DNA of 64,000 nucleotides from Bacillota bacterium (GTDB lineage: Bacteria > Bacillota > Clostridia > Acetivibrionales > DTU013), in contig JAEZMD010000001.1 in NCBI GenBank assembly GCA_023435745.1, forward strand, positions 109,305 through 173,304. The letters are read 5' to 3'. How positions within the stretch are numbered: the stretch's first letter is position 1; every line of letters starts with the position of its first letter. A program made the position numbers and the translations under genes. Positions 16,146 to 25,777 of this stretch are shown in pieces. Under the pieces are notes generated by a model. The model saw nothing but the letters and a program-made list of their open reading frames with translations, had not been told where the DNA came from and did not search any database.

Positions 16146-16625
16146 ATGGATGAGATTTTAGAAATTTTGGAAAAGAACGCAAGGGCAAGCGTGGAGGAGA
16201 TAGCACTCATGCTTGACAAAAGTGTAGCCGAAGTGCAGGAGGCGGTTAAAAAACTTGAGGATGATAATATCATTGTTGGCTACAATACACTCATCAACTG
16301 GGACAAATCCAGCAAGGAGAGCGTAACCGCACTGATTGAGGTCAGAGTCACTCCTCAAAGAGGACAGGGCTTTGACAAGGTTGCGGAGCGCATATACAGG
16401 TATCCGCAGGTTAAGGCATGCTATTTGATGTCCGGCGGGTTTGACCTGACAGTTATTATTGAGGGAAAGACCATGAAGGAAGTGGCCCTGTTTGTTGCGG
16501 AAAAGCTCGCCCCTCTGGAATCGGTTCTCAGTACGGCGACTCATTTTGTATTAAAAAAATACAAGGACGAGGGCGTTATTTTTGAAGAAGACACAAAGGA
16601 TGACAGGGAGGCGCTCATACTATGA
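16146..16625 (+). CDS. alaR: Lrp/AsnC-family regulator, AlaR-like
   Basis: A 159-residue Lrp-type protein: N-terminal winged helix-turn-helix (MDEILEILEKNARASVEEIALMLDKSVAEVQEAVKKLED), then a RAM ligand-binding domain (VTALIEVRVTPQRGQGFDKVAERIY, CYLMSGGFDLTVIIEG). AAAGGAG lies upstream of ATG 16146. The gene order Lrp regulator then class I aminotransferase equals yugG-yugH (alaR-alaT) of Bacillus subtilis, where AlaR activates alaT. The two genes overlap by 4 bases. The symbol is assigned by synteny and family, not by alignment. Confidence 0.75.
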   Translation: MDEILEILEKNARASVEEIALMLDKSVAEVQEAVKKLEDDNIIVGYNTLINWDKSSKESVTALIEVRVTPQRGQGFDKVAERIYRYPQVKACYLMSGGFDLTVIIEGKTMKEVALFVAEKLAPLESVLSTATHFVLKKYKDEGVIFEEDTKDDREALIL

Positions 16626-17788
16626 ACATAGCGGAGATGATAAAACCAAATGTGAGAAATATGCCTCCTTCCGGGATCAGAAAATATTTTGATCTGCTTA
16701 ATGAGATGAAGGACGCCATATCTCTGGGTATCGGCGAACCGGATTTTGTTACGCCATGGAGCGTCCGGGAGGCAGGCATCTACTCATTGGAGAAGGGACA
16801 TACCCACTATTCCTCCAATCCGGGTTTTATTGAACTGAGAAGGCAGATTGCAAATTATGTGGCTCGCAAATATGAAGTAAAATATAATCCGGCAACCGAG
16901 ATCGTCGTAACGGTCGGCGCCAGCGAGGGGATTGACATTGCGCTCAGAGCGTTGGTAGGACCCGGTGACGAAGTCATCATACCCGAACCCAGCTTCGTGG
17001 CCTATAAGGGCTGTACCACCTTCACCGGCGCTACGCCCGTCGTGATTGAGCTGAAGGCGGAGGATGAATTCAGGCTGAAGCCGGAGCAGTTGGAAAAGGC
17101 GCTTTCGCCCAGAACAAAGGTAGTTATTCTGCCATTCCCGAACAATCCTACAGGAGCAATTATGACACCGGAGGATCAGAAGAAGATCGTGGAGGTGCTC
17201 AAGGACAGAGATGTTATCATTATTTCCGATGAGATCTATGCGGAATTGACCTATGGCAGAAAGCATGTTTCATTTGCCAGCTTCCCTGAGATCAGGGAAA
17301 AGACGATCCTCATCAACGGTTTTTCAAAGGCCTTTGCTATGACGGGCTGGAGGATTGGTTATGCCTGCGGGCATCCCGAGCTGATCGGGGCGATGAACAA
17401 AATTCACCAGTATGCGATCATGTGCTCGCCAACTACAGCCCAGTATGCCGCATCTGAAGCTCTCAGCAGATGCGATGAAGAGGTAGATGCCATGGTGCGC
17501 GAATATAACCGCAGAAGGCGTGTGATGGTGGACGGGTTCAGAAAAGCAGGTCTGGATTGTTTTGAGCCCATGGGCGCTTTTTATGTATTCCCGAGTATCA
17601 AATCCACCGGAATGAGCTCTGATGAATTTTGTGAAAAGCTGCTTACAGAGGAAAGGGTACTCACGGTGCCGGGCTCGGCCTTTGGAGGCTGCGGCGAGGG
17701 ATATATCCGGGCTACGTATGCCAATTCCTACGAGAATATTGTTGAGGCTATGAAGAGGATAAGCAGATTTGTGCAAAATCACAGGTGA
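16622..17788 (+). CDS. alaT: class I/II PLP aminotransferase, AlaT/YugH-like
   Basis: A 388-residue fold-type I aminotransferase. Visible: LGIGEPDFVTPWSVREAG near residue 37, YSSNPGFIELR, FPNNPTGAIM near 172, SDEIYAELTYGRKH, the PLP lysine in NGFSKAFAMTGWRIGY near 235, and RATYANSYENI at the C-terminus. It transfers the amino group between an amino acid and 2-oxoglutarate or pyruvate; alanine is inferred from the T-box specifier and the AlaR-like neighbour. It starts inside the end of the regulator gene (ATGA overlap). Confidence 0.85.
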   Translation: MNIAEMIKPNVRNMPPSGIRKYFDLLNEMKDAISLGIGEPDFVTPWSVREAGIYSLEKGHTHYSSNPGFIELRRQIANYVARKYEVKYNPATEIVVTVGASEGIDIALRALVGPGDEVIIPEPSFVAYKGCTTFTGATPVVIELKAEDEFRLKPEQLEKALSPRTKVVILPFPNNPTGAIMTPEDQKKIVEVLKDRDVIIISDEIYAELTYGRKHVSFASFPEIREKTILINGFSKAFAMTGWRIGYACGHPELIGAMNKIHQYAIMCSPTTAQYAASEALSRCDEEVDAMVREYNRRRRVMVDGFRKAGLDCFEPMGAFYVFPSIKSTGMSSDEFCEKLLTEERVLTVPGSAFGGCGEGYIRATYANSYENIVEAMKRISRFVQNHR

Positions 17789-17858
17789 TCTGGAGCAGGT
17801 AGTTTATTGTAATATTGCAATAACGCTTTACTTGAGTGAAGTTTTAAAGTAAAATAGC

Positions 17859-17908
17859 AGGTGTACAAAAAACAAACTATATTAGGTGTACAAAAAACAA
17901 ACTATATT
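17859..17908. repeat. perfect 25-base tandem duplication upstream of an ABC importer
   Basis: Two identical 25-base units (17859-17883 and 17884-17908), each starting AGGTGTACAAAAAACAAACT, with nothing between them. They lie in the 5' leader or promoter of the binding-protein gene. An inverted repeat TTATTG...CAATAA at about 17803-17822 lies upstream. Confidence 0.9.
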
Positions 17909-17928
17909 AAAAGAAGGAAGTGTATTTT

Positions 17929-18720
17929 GTGAAGAGAACAATAGTATTATTGTTGTTGATTGCTGCACTGGCGGCAATGGTATTCACTGGTTGTTCGTCG
18001 TCGGATGGCGCCGATAAGTCATGGAACAAGGTGAAGGATAAGGGCGAATTGATCATGGGATTGGACGACAGCTTTCCACCGATGGGTTTCAGGGACGAAA
18101 ACAACGAGATTACAGGCTTTGATGTAGATCTTGCAAAGGAAGTCTGCAGCCGTCTTGGCATCAAGCTTACTTTGCAGCAGATCGTTTGGGAGACAAAGGA
18201 GCAGGAGCTGAATTCCGGGAAAATCGATTGTATCTGGAATGGCTTTACGATTACCGATGCACGCAAAGAGCAGGTTCTTTTCACAAAGCCGTATATGAGC
18301 AATCGTCAGGTGCTGGTTGTGAAAAGCGATTCTACATTGGCTTCACTTGCTGACTTTGAAGGCAAAAAAATTGCGCTTCAGGCAGGATCAAGCGCTGCTG
18401 ATGCTTTAGAGGCTGCGGCGGATTTCAAAGCAAAGCTTGGTGAAGTGGTTGAGTTTGAAGATAATATGATAGCTCTGATGGATCTGGAAAAGGGCGGTGT
18501 GGACGCTGTTCTGATGGATGAGGTTGTTGCTAATTACAACATTCAGGCCGGAAAAGTGAATGCCAAGGTTTTGGATGAGGCTCTTGCACCGGAAGAATAC
18601 GGCATCGGCTTCCGTCTTGCTGACAAAGCATTGATGACAAAGGTCCAGGAAACGCTGGATGCAATGGAGAAAGACGGCAAGTTCGCGGAGATTTCTGAAA
18701 AGTGGTTCGGGAAGGATTGA
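17929..18720 (+). CDS. amino-acid ABC transporter substrate-binding lipoprotein
   Basis: Extracellular family 3 solute-binding protein (His/Gln/Cys type). The start is GTG 17929 with AAGGAAG 8 bases upstream. The signal peptide ends in a lipobox MVFTGC, so it is anchored by lipid at Cys24. The mature domain shows the family features MGLDDSFPPMGFRDENNEITGFDVDLAKEVCSRLG near residue 40 and DARKEQVLFTKPYM. Followed by the permease and ATPase genes in one operon. The substrate is not determinable; a polar amino acid is usual. Confidence 0.93.
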   Translation: MKRTIVLLLLIAALAAMVFTGCSSSDGADKSWNKVKDKGELIMGLDDSFPPMGFRDENNEITGFDVDLAKEVCSRLGIKLTLQQIVWETKEQELNSGKIDCIWNGFTITDARKEQVLFTKPYMSNRQVLVVKSDSTLASLADFEGKKIALQAGSSAADALEAAADFKAKLGEVVEFEDNMIALMDLEKGGVDAVLMDEVVANYNIQAGKVNAKVLDEALAPEEYGIGFRLADKALMTKVQETLDAMEKDGKFAEISEKWFGKD

Positions 18721-18791
18721 ACCTGGATGTATCTGAGTATGTCACTTAGGCGAAGCATTTGTATGTTCTGATATGAGGGGGTAAGGTCCGT

Positions 18792-19424
18792 TTGAAGTTC
18801 CTGGGGTTTCTTCTGGATGGTACGTTAGTCACGCTGCAGATTTTTTTCCTGACGCTGTTGTTTTCGTTGCCGCTGGGGCTGTTGGTTTCTTTTGGCAGGA
18901 TGTCAAGGAACAGGCTGCTGAGAGAGATAATAAAAGTCTACATAGACATTATGCGAGGAACACCGTTGATTCTGCAGCTTATAGTGATATATTTCGCTCC
19001 GTCAATTCTGTTCGGACTGAATATTGACAGGTTTATTGCGGCAATCATTGCTTTTGTGCTGAACTATTCCGCCTACTTTGCGGAGATTTTCCGCGGCGGG
19101 ATCGAGTCCATGCCAAAAGGACAGTATGAAGCGGCGCAGGTGCTTGGATTTACCGGAACGCAGACCTTTATGGGGATTATTTTGCCCCAGGTGATTAAAA
19201 GGATTTTACCCCCAATGAGCAACGAGGTCATTACATTGGTGAAGGACACGGCACTTGTACAGACGCTGGGTGTTTCCGAGCTTTTCAGAGTGGCGAAGAA
19301 CGAGGCAACAAGGGTTTCGACAGTTACGCCGCTGTTTATAGCAGGGGTATTCTATTTCGTGATGAATTGGATCGCCACAAGAGCGCTTCATTTTATAGAG
19401 AAAAAGCTGAATTATTACAGATGA
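18792..19424 (+). CDS. amino-acid ABC transporter permease
   Basis: A 210-residue inner-membrane permease (HisM/GlnP type) with about five membrane helices. The EAA loop reads GQYEAAQVLGFTGTQTFMGIILPQ near residue 113, and MRGTPLILQLIV marks the N-terminal region. The start is TTG 18792 after GAGGGGGTAAGG. It is the middle gene of the importer operon. Confidence 0.93.
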   Translation: MKFLGFLLDGTLVTLQIFFLTLLFSLPLGLLVSFGRMSRNRLLREIIKVYIDIMRGTPLILQLIVIYFAPSILFGLNIDRFIAAIIAFVLNYSAYFAEIFRGGIESMPKGQYEAAQVLGFTGTQTFMGIILPQVIKRILPPMSNEVITLVKDTALVQTLGVSELFRVAKNEATRVSTVTPLFIAGVFYFVMNWIATRALHFIEKKLNYYR

Positions 19425-19437
19425 GGAGGGAACCGCA

Positions 19438-20199
19438 TTGCAGATGTTGAAGGTTGAAAACCTGTACAAGGCCTTTGATGGCAGCGAAGTACTTTCAGGC
19501 ATTTCACTTGAGATACGAAAGGGTGAGGTGCTTGCTGTAATAGGGCCGTCCGGTTCGGGTAAAAGTACGCTGTTAAGATGTATAAATCTTCTTGAAAAAG
19601 CTGATGGGGGGTCAATTACAGTCGCTGGGGACTTAATTTGCGAGGAGCTGCCAGACGGCAAGGTGGAATATGCGTCGGAAGAGGAGCTCAGAAGGATCAG
19701 GCTGCGTCTGGGACTAGTGTTTCAGAATTTTAACCTGTTTCCTCATTTTTCTGTCCTGAGGAATATTACCGAGGCCCCGATAAAAGTTGCAGGCGTCCCA
19801 AAGGAAGAAGCAAAAAAAACGGCACTGGAGCTTTTGAATAAAATGGGTCTGGCAGATAAGGCAGATGCGTACCCCTTCCAGCTTTCCGGCGGACAGTGCC
19901 AGCGGGTAGCCATTGCAAGGGCACTAGCTTTGAACCCGGACATATTGTTTTTTGACGAACCCACCTCGGCGCTTGATCCCGAGCTGACCGTGGAGGTCTT
20001 GAAGGTCATCAGGCTGCTGGCTGCGGAGCATATGACCATGGCGGTTGTAACACACGAAATGGGGTTTGCCCGTGACGTGGCGGACAGAGTCATTTTTATG
20101 GACAAGGGACAAATTATTGAAGAAGGAAAGCCTGCCGAGATTTTCTCCAATCCGGAGAATGAAAGAACAAAGGCATTTTTAAAGAATTATTCTCAGTGA
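19438..20199 (+). CDS. amino-acid ABC transporter ATP-binding protein
   Basis: A 253-residue GlnQ-type ATPase: Walker A GPSGSGKST near residue 39, signature LSGGQCQRVAIARAL (Cys for the usual Gln), Walker B DILFFDEPTSALDPE, H-loop THEMGFA. TTG 19438 with GAGGAGGG 6 bases upstream is preferred; ATG 19444 is possible. It completes the importer and lies 32 bases before prfB. Confidence 0.94.
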   Translation: MQMLKVENLYKAFDGSEVLSGISLEIRKGEVLAVIGPSGSGKSTLLRCINLLEKADGGSITVAGDLICEELPDGKVEYASEEELRRIRLRLGLVFQNFNLFPHFSVLRNITEAPIKVAGVPKEEAKKTALELLNKMGLADKADAYPFQLSGGQCQRVAIARALALNPDILFFDEPTSALDPELTVEVLKVIRLLAAEHMTMAVVTHEMGFARDVADRVIFMDKGQIIEEGKPAEIFSNPENERTKAFLKNYSQ

Positions 20200-20231
20200 A
20201 AATAGAAAACATATGGATGGAGTTGATTAAG

Positions 20232-21333
20232 ATGCTTGAACTGGAACAATTCAAACTTGACATTGAGAGCCTGGGCAATGCTATCGTCGAAATGGGGGCT
20301 TCACTTTGACATCGCCAGGTTGAAAGGCGAGATCGAGGAGCTTGAACAGAAAGCGGCGGAACCCGGATTCTGGGATGACCTTGAGAATTCCCAGAAGGTG
20401 CTCCAAAGGACAAAGGGACTGAAAACAAGAGTAGAGCGGTATGAACGGCTCGTTTCGGATCTGGATGATATTAAGACCCTCAATGAGCTGGGAATGGAAG
20501 AGGACGACGCCGAAGTCATTCCTGAGATCAAAGATGGACTGGACAAACTGAAAAGCCAGTATGAAAAACTAAGACTCGAAACACTTCTTACACAGCCCTA
20601 TGACAAGAATAATGCAATACTGACACTGCATGCGGGCGCGGGCGGCACAGAAGCCCAGGACTGGGTTCAGATGCTGCTGCGCATGTATACGCGCTGGGCG
20701 GAGGCGCATGATTATACCGTAAAGATATTGGATTATCTGGATGGGGACGAGGCAGGCATCAAAAGTGTCACCATCAACGTCATCGGAGAGAATGCATACG
20801 GGTATCTCCGGTCTGAAAAGGGAGTGCACAGGCTGGTCAGGATATCCCCATTTGATGCTTCCGGCAGGAGACACACCTCCTTTGCGTCCCTGGAAGTCAT
20901 GCCGGAGATGGATGATGACATACAGGTGGACATCAATCCCGAGGATTTGCGTATTGACACCTACAGAGCCAGCGGCGCAGGCGGGCAGCACATCAACAAG
21001 ACGGATTCGGCCATCCGTATCACACATATCCCAACCGGCGTTGTGGTTTCATGCCAGACAGAAAGATCCCAATTCCAGAATAAGGACACCGCAATGAAAA
21101 TGCTGCGTTCAAAGCTTATGGAGCTGAAGGAGCGTGAGCACAAGGAGAAAATTGAGGATCTGAAGGGCGTTCAGCTGGATATCGCATGGGGAAGCCAGAT
21201 CAGGTCATATGTGTTCTGTCCTTATACGCTGGTAAAGGATCATAGAACCAATTATGAGATGGGCGATGTTTATGCGGTCATGGACGGTGAACTGGATCAT
21301 TTCATCAATGCGTTTCTGGCTCAGGGTGAGTGA
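20232..21333 (+). CDS. prfB: peptide chain release factor 2, with programmed +1 frameshift
   Basis: RF2 recognises UGA and UAA stop codons. Zero frame begins ATG 20232 and ends at an in-frame TGA (20307-20309) after 25 codons; the rest is in the +1 frame to 21333. The product after the shift is about 366 residues, normal for RF2. The +1 part carries the SPF tripeptide in RISPFDASGRRHTSF and the GGQ loop GAGGQHINKTDSAIR that triggers peptide release. The gene is therefore intact and autoregulated. Its 3' end overlaps the opposite-strand gene by 29 bases. Confidence 0.96.
20294..20310 (+). promoter_or_regulatory. prfB programmed frameshift site
   Basis: GGGGG (20294-20298) acts as an internal Shine-Dalgarno, followed by CTT TGA C (20304-20310). 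When RF2 is scarce the ribosome slips +1 at CTT and reads GAC. The spacing of 5 bases between the G run and CTT is slightly longer than in E. coli. Confidence 0.93.
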
Positions 21334-23983
21334 CCTTATCGAATTCGATCAGATCAGACTCCGGATTGTAGTAAACGTTGAACTGCTGTATATCAAGGGA
21401 TAGTCCGGCAGAGCCGGCAGATTCAGAAGAATCAGATCCGGCAGAAGCGGTGTTTTCAGAAGTAAAAACGTTCAGGACAAATGTCTCGGGGTCAAAACTG
21501 AATAAACCCGAACCGGTTTCGGTGTTCTTTATCCCGTACTTGTATTTGGTCTTTTCAACGATATGAGCTAACGGGATAAAGCTTTTTCTGGCCGTAAATT
21601 CACCCGTGGCCGGGTTCATGGAAAGCAGGAAAAATCCTGACCGGCCTGCGCCCTGATAGAAGGCCAGCATACGATAATCCACGCCCTTTTGCAGGTAAAC
21701 GTCCACATTATTAAAAAGATTGTCTCCAAAAAGATAAACGTCAACGTCTGATTTAAACTTACTGCTGACGAAGGCCTTGCATTTGACAATATAATCCTCC
21801 TGATCGGCGACCTTGACAGTGTTCCATATAATGTTTCCGTCTTTTGGACTTGCATTGACGGCGAAAGTATGGAGAACCTTAGCAGGCTTCGTGCCGACAG
21901 CGCTGTTTTTATCTTCAATACTTTCAATGGAGACAGTCATTTTCGCTTCATTATGATAAGCTTTGGTAATCGTCAACCCATCGAATTGTACGCTGAGACG
22001 AGCCAGCTCAGTGAGCAGAATATTCCGTTTAAGCACGCGCTCCAGAACCTCTACCTTTCTGGCGGCATAATCGAGCCTTACTTTATAATATCCGCTGACG
22101 CTGGTATTTTCCACAGCTACGATGGTGGTTCCGTCAGGTTGGGTGTTTTCTGCGGGGATCACTATAAGATAAGGATCATAAAGGTCTCTGAGAGTATTTT
22201 CTAAAAAGACCAGCTTCCTGCTGCGGGTTTCCCCTGCAAGCGCTCTTGCCTCTGATTCGGGGGTATCATGTGTTTGGAAGGAGGATATGACCAGACCGAT
22301 CATCTTATTGATGTTCTCATCGTCAAAGTACCCGTTTTTTGTTCTGTATTCTCCCGCTGTGACATACATGGAGTAAATCTTACTTCCCTTGAGGATATCA
22401 ACAGAGCTGTACAGCCTGTTTCTGCCGTTATCATCAACATATACGCCAAGGCTGTAGACGGTAGAATTGTCTGAGCCGATCACAAGGTCGGAGAATAGCA
22501 GCTTTGATGTTTCCGAGGGAAGCGGCGGAATGTATTCAGGCGAGCCGAAAGCTGCAGTATTGCTTGCAGACAAGTCAAAGGCTGCAGTATTTGCATATGT
22601 TTCCTGAAGTATTATCTCTAGGGTTCCTGAATGACCCGGGACATTCAACCGGAGACGATCATAGTCAATGCCTGGTGAAACGTCCTCCAGCGTCCATGAC
22701 TTAGGATATTGAAAGCTGTAACCTTCTTCGCGATTCTCGTACAGCACTGTTTCAGGAGCGATGCGGAGAGTGGCATCAGAAGCCTTGTCTGGTGTTCCAG
22801 GTGTGTCGGACGCGACAGTTGCCGTGTCAGCTGCGTGAAAGGCGGCCAGAATTTTTTCCATTTGCCCGAGCACAATAGAACCCGGTTCTGAAAAGCTGCT
22901 TCGGAGCTGCAGCTTGTAAAGCCTTGAGTCACTTTGTATGTAGTAGTCGTAATACCTGGTTTCCACGTCATTTTCCACTTTGGTGTAAAGAATATAGTTG
23001 AAGCTATTGCTGCCATATACGGCATTTCCGCTTTCCAGAATATCCACATTAACCGGGGCCGCCGCTTTGAATTGCTCTATAACAGCTGATGCGTCTTCCT
23101 GACTGTTGTTCAGCGGCTGAGAGGCAATTGAAAGAATCTTGTACGGATCGATTTTATAGCTTGCATATGTAAGAATACCGCCAAGCCTGTTGTTCGTAAA
23201 CGGAACATAAGAATCCGGCAATGAGACACTATAACCGGACAGACTATCCTCAACAACCGCATACACCGGAGACTCCTGGGAGGATGCCGGATAAACACCT
23301 TCTTTTACTTTTTCAATTAGATCGGTTTTTTTGAGAACTGCAGGCGCTTCATTCTGTGGTGCAAGTCCGTCGCAGACAATCTCTGACAAAATGGTAGCCA
23401 CATTATCTGCTGCCTGATTTCCAAGCTGTTCCTGGGGAATAATGAGGTTGACTGTCACCACAGAATTTGTGGAACGAACGGGAATGAGCAGGCTCAAACA
23501 GGTCTGCTCGCTTTTCTCAAGGCCCTTATAAATTGCGATGTTATAGAGGTATACACTGCTATCCAGCCCAAACAGGTTTTCCTGACCTTCATAAAAAATA
23601 TGTATTGCTGTTTCCGGTTGGTTGCTGTCGATGGTCAGAGTGCTGGCGCTATATAGATTGTCCAGCGCTGTGATATAACTTTTTTTCAGATTCACATATC
23701 TGTCAAACAAATCTTCATCTGACAGCGTTTCATCATTATAATAAATGCGCAGAGAATCAAAGGCCTGCGCGTCAAGGGTTTCGCAGACGGTTTCCGTGAT
23801 TATGCCTGTGGCTTCCGCAGCGTCTGTGGCTTCGGCAACGTGCGATGATTCAGCAACGTCCGATGCTTCCGAAACGTCGCCGGTTTTAGTTTGTTCAGTG
23901 CCAAGTACAGTTGTCATTGACGAAAGCGTCATGATGACGGACAGTACAAAGGCTGTCAGTGCAATGGATAGCAGTTTCTTCAT
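21305..23983 (-). CDS. large secreted protein, function unknown
   Basis: An 892-residue protein starting at the ATG complementary to 23981-23983 (AAGGTGAT upstream). Signal peptide of about 30 residues, then a Ser/Glu/Ala/Asp-rich linker made of degenerate repeats (SEASDVAESSHVAEATDAAEATG). Two segments resemble each other and the PsbP/lipoprotein-like fold often found in clostridial envelope proteins (SLSGYSVSLPDSYVPF near residue 250, EEGYSFQYPKSWTLED near 420). The C-terminal third is beta-rich and ends in another acidic Ser-rich stretch. No catalytic motif is visible. Convergent with prfB, overlapping by 29 bases. Confidence 0.8.
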   Translation of the reverse strand: MKKLLSIALTAFVLSVIMTLSSMTTVLGTEQTKTGDVSEASDVAESSHVAEATDAAEATGIITETVCETLDAQAFDSLRIYYNDETLSDEDLFDRYVNLKKSYITALDNLYSASTLTIDSNQPETAIHIFYEGQENLFGLDSSVYLYNIAIYKGLEKSEQTCLSLLIPVRSTNSVVTVNLIIPQEQLGNQAADNVATILSEIVCDGLAPQNEAPAVLKKTDLIEKVKEGVYPASSQESPVYAVVEDSLSGYSVSLPDSYVPFTNNRLGGILTYASYKIDPYKILSIASQPLNNSQEDASAVIEQFKAAAPVNVDILESGNAVYGSNSFNYILYTKVENDVETRYYDYYIQSDSRLYKLQLRSSFSEPGSIVLGQMEKILAAFHAADTATVASDTPGTPDKASDATLRIAPETVLYENREEGYSFQYPKSWTLEDVSPGIDYDRLRLNVPGHSGTLEIILQETYANTAAFDLSASNTAAFGSPEYIPPLPSETSKLLFSDLVIGSDNSTVYSLGVYVDDNGRNRLYSSVDILKGSKIYSMYVTAGEYRTKNGYFDDENINKMIGLVISSFQTHDTPESEARALAGETRSRKLVFLENTLRDLYDPYLIVIPAENTQPDGTTIVAVENTSVSGYYKVRLDYAARKVEVLERVLKRNILLTELARLSVQFDGLTITKAYHNEAKMTVSIESIEDKNSAVGTKPAKVLHTFAVNASPKDGNIIWNTVKVADQEDYIVKCKAFVSSKFKSDVDVYLFGDNLFNNVDVYLQKGVDYRMLAFYQGAGRSGFFLLSMNPATGEFTARKSFIPLAHIVEKTKYKYGIKNTETGSGLFSFDPETFVLNVFTSENTASAGSDSSESAGSAGLSLDIQQFNVYYNPESDLIEFDKVTHPEPETH

Positions 23984-24146
23984 TATGTAAATCACCTTAA
24001 GCTTATCATAACAAACCAAGGCAAGAGAAACAATAAATGTTAAGCACTTGAAAAATTCTTGTAAAACTTATGAAACAATTAATGGTATACAATTCTTTAT
24101 TGTACAGTTATAATAAAAAAATAAATTGATGAGCGGAGAAAAAAGT

Positions 24147-25682
24147 ATGAATAACGAACTGCTTCTGATACTTGACTTTGGCGGCCAGTACAACCAACTG
24201 ATAGCCCGAAGGGTCAGGGAAGCAAATGTATATTGCGAGGTCGTCCCCTATCATACCCCGATCGGGAAAATAAAGGAGCTTGCTCCCAAAGGGATCATTT
24301 TTACAGGCGGTCCGGCATCTGTTCTCGACCCGAAAGCGCCATACTGCGACAGCGAGGTGTTCGAACTGGGTGTGCCCATTCTTGGAATCTGTTACGGAAT
24401 GCAGCTGATGGGTGTCATGCTGGGAGGCGAAGCCGAAAGGGCGGACCGGCGGGAATACGGTAAAATGAGTATTGAGCTTGATACGCAGAGCAGGCTTTTC
24501 AAAGGCATCGAAGCTGAGACGACCTGTTGGATGAGCCACACTTATTTTGTTAAGAAGCTGCCGGAGGGCTTTACAAAGACGGCACATTCCTCTACCTGTC
24601 CAACAGCCGCAATGGAAAACACGGCGAAAAACATGTTTGGCGTCCAGTTCCATCCGGAGGTTATGCATACGCCGAAAGGCAGAGAAATGTTGAATCGTTT
24701 TTTATTTGATATATGCGGATATACAGGCGACTGGGTTATGTCATCCTTTGTCAGACAATCCATTGACGCTATCAGGGAAAAGGTATGCGGCGGAAAGGTG
24801 CTCTGTGCCTTATCGGGAGGTGTAGATTCGTCTGTTGCGGCAGTTTTGATGCATAAGGCAGTTGGAAAACAGCTCACCTGTATTTTTGTTGACCATGGAC
24901 TGCTGAGAAAATATGAAGCTGAGCAGGTAGAGAAAACATTCAAGGAAGAATTCGACATCAATCTGATAAGGGTGGACGCTCAGGACAGATTTCTTGAAAG
25001 GCTGGCCGGTGTCGAAGACCCGGAGACAAAGCGGAAAATCATCGGAGAAGAGTTCATCAGAGTTTTTGAACAAGAAGCAAAGAAAATCGGGAAAGTGGAT
25101 TATCTGGTACAGGGTACCATCTATCCCGATGTCATCGAAAGCGGACAGGGAGACGCGGCTGTGATCAAGAGCCATCACAATGTGGGCGGGCTGCCGGATT
25201 ATGTGGACTTCAAGGAGATTATCGAGCCGCTGCGGAATCTATTCAAGGATGAAGTGAGGAAGGTCGGGGAAGAGCTGGACATACCTGCTGAGATAGTGTG
25301 GCGGCAGCCATTTCCGGGGCCGGGCCTGGCTGTTCGTATAATCGGAGAGGTCACAAAGGAAAAGCTGGAGCTGTTGAGGGATACGGATCATATTTTCCGC
25401 AGTGAAGTAGCAAATGCAGGACTGGACAGATCTATCAACCAGTATTTCACCGTGCTTACCAGCATGAAGAGCGTAGGTGTCATGGGGGATGAGCGCACCT
25501 ATGATTATACTTTGGCCCTAAGGGCTGTGACCACCACTGATTTCATGACGGCCGATTGGGCCAGAATCCCGTATGATGTTCTTGAAAAGGTATCCAACAG
25601 AATCGTTAACGAGGTCAAGCATATCAACAGGATCGTTTACGACATCACCAGCAAGCCGCCGGCGACTATTGAATGGGAATGA
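24147..25682 (+). CDS. guaA: GMP synthase (glutamine-hydrolysing)
   Basis: Converts XMP to GMP with ATP and glutamine. Class I glutaminase domain: LDFGGQYNQLIARRVRE near residue 10, nucleophile Cys in GICYGMQL near 80, His/Glu in VQFHPEVMHT near 170. Synthetase domain: PP-loop ALSGGVDSSVAA near 222, RQPFPGPGLAVRIIGEV near 385, C-terminal KPPATIEWE. ATG 24147 (CGGAG 8 bases upstream) starts right before the family N-terminus; ATG 24129 would add six residues. No purine riboswitch is visible upstream. Confidence 0.97.
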   Translation: MNNELLLILDFGGQYNQLIARRVREANVYCEVVPYHTPIGKIKELAPKGIIFTGGPASVLDPKAPYCDSEVFELGVPILGICYGMQLMGVMLGGEAERADRREYGKMSIELDTQSRLFKGIEAETTCWMSHTYFVKKLPEGFTKTAHSSTCPTAAMENTAKNMFGVQFHPEVMHTPKGREMLNRFLFDICGYTGDWVMSSFVRQSIDAIREKVCGGKVLCALSGGVDSSVAAVLMHKAVGKQLTCIFVDHGLLRKYEAEQVEKTFKEEFDINLIRVDAQDRFLERLAGVEDPETKRKIIGEEFIRVFEQEAKKIGKVDYLVQGTIYPDVIESGQGDAAVIKSHHNVGGLPDYVDFKEIIEPLRNLFKDEVRKVGEELDIPAEIVWRQPFPGPGLAVRIIGEVTKEKLELLRDTDHIFRSEVANAGLDRSINQYFTVLTSMKSVGVMGDERTYDYTLALRAVTTTDFMTADWARIPYDVLEKVSNRIVNEVKHINRIVYDITSKPPATIEWE

Positions 25683-25777
25683 TTTCGCTAACAACGCTTA
25701 CTCGGCTGTAGAGCCGTAAAGGGCGTGATTTTGCAATGTCGTTGCATCGATTTGACAGTCTAGGAGATGCATGAGAG

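Noticed and set aside
20232..20309. prfB read as a broken gene because of the early in-frame TGA
   Set aside because: CTT TGA C after a G-rich stretch is the known RF2 programmed frameshift site, and the rest of the gene is intact.
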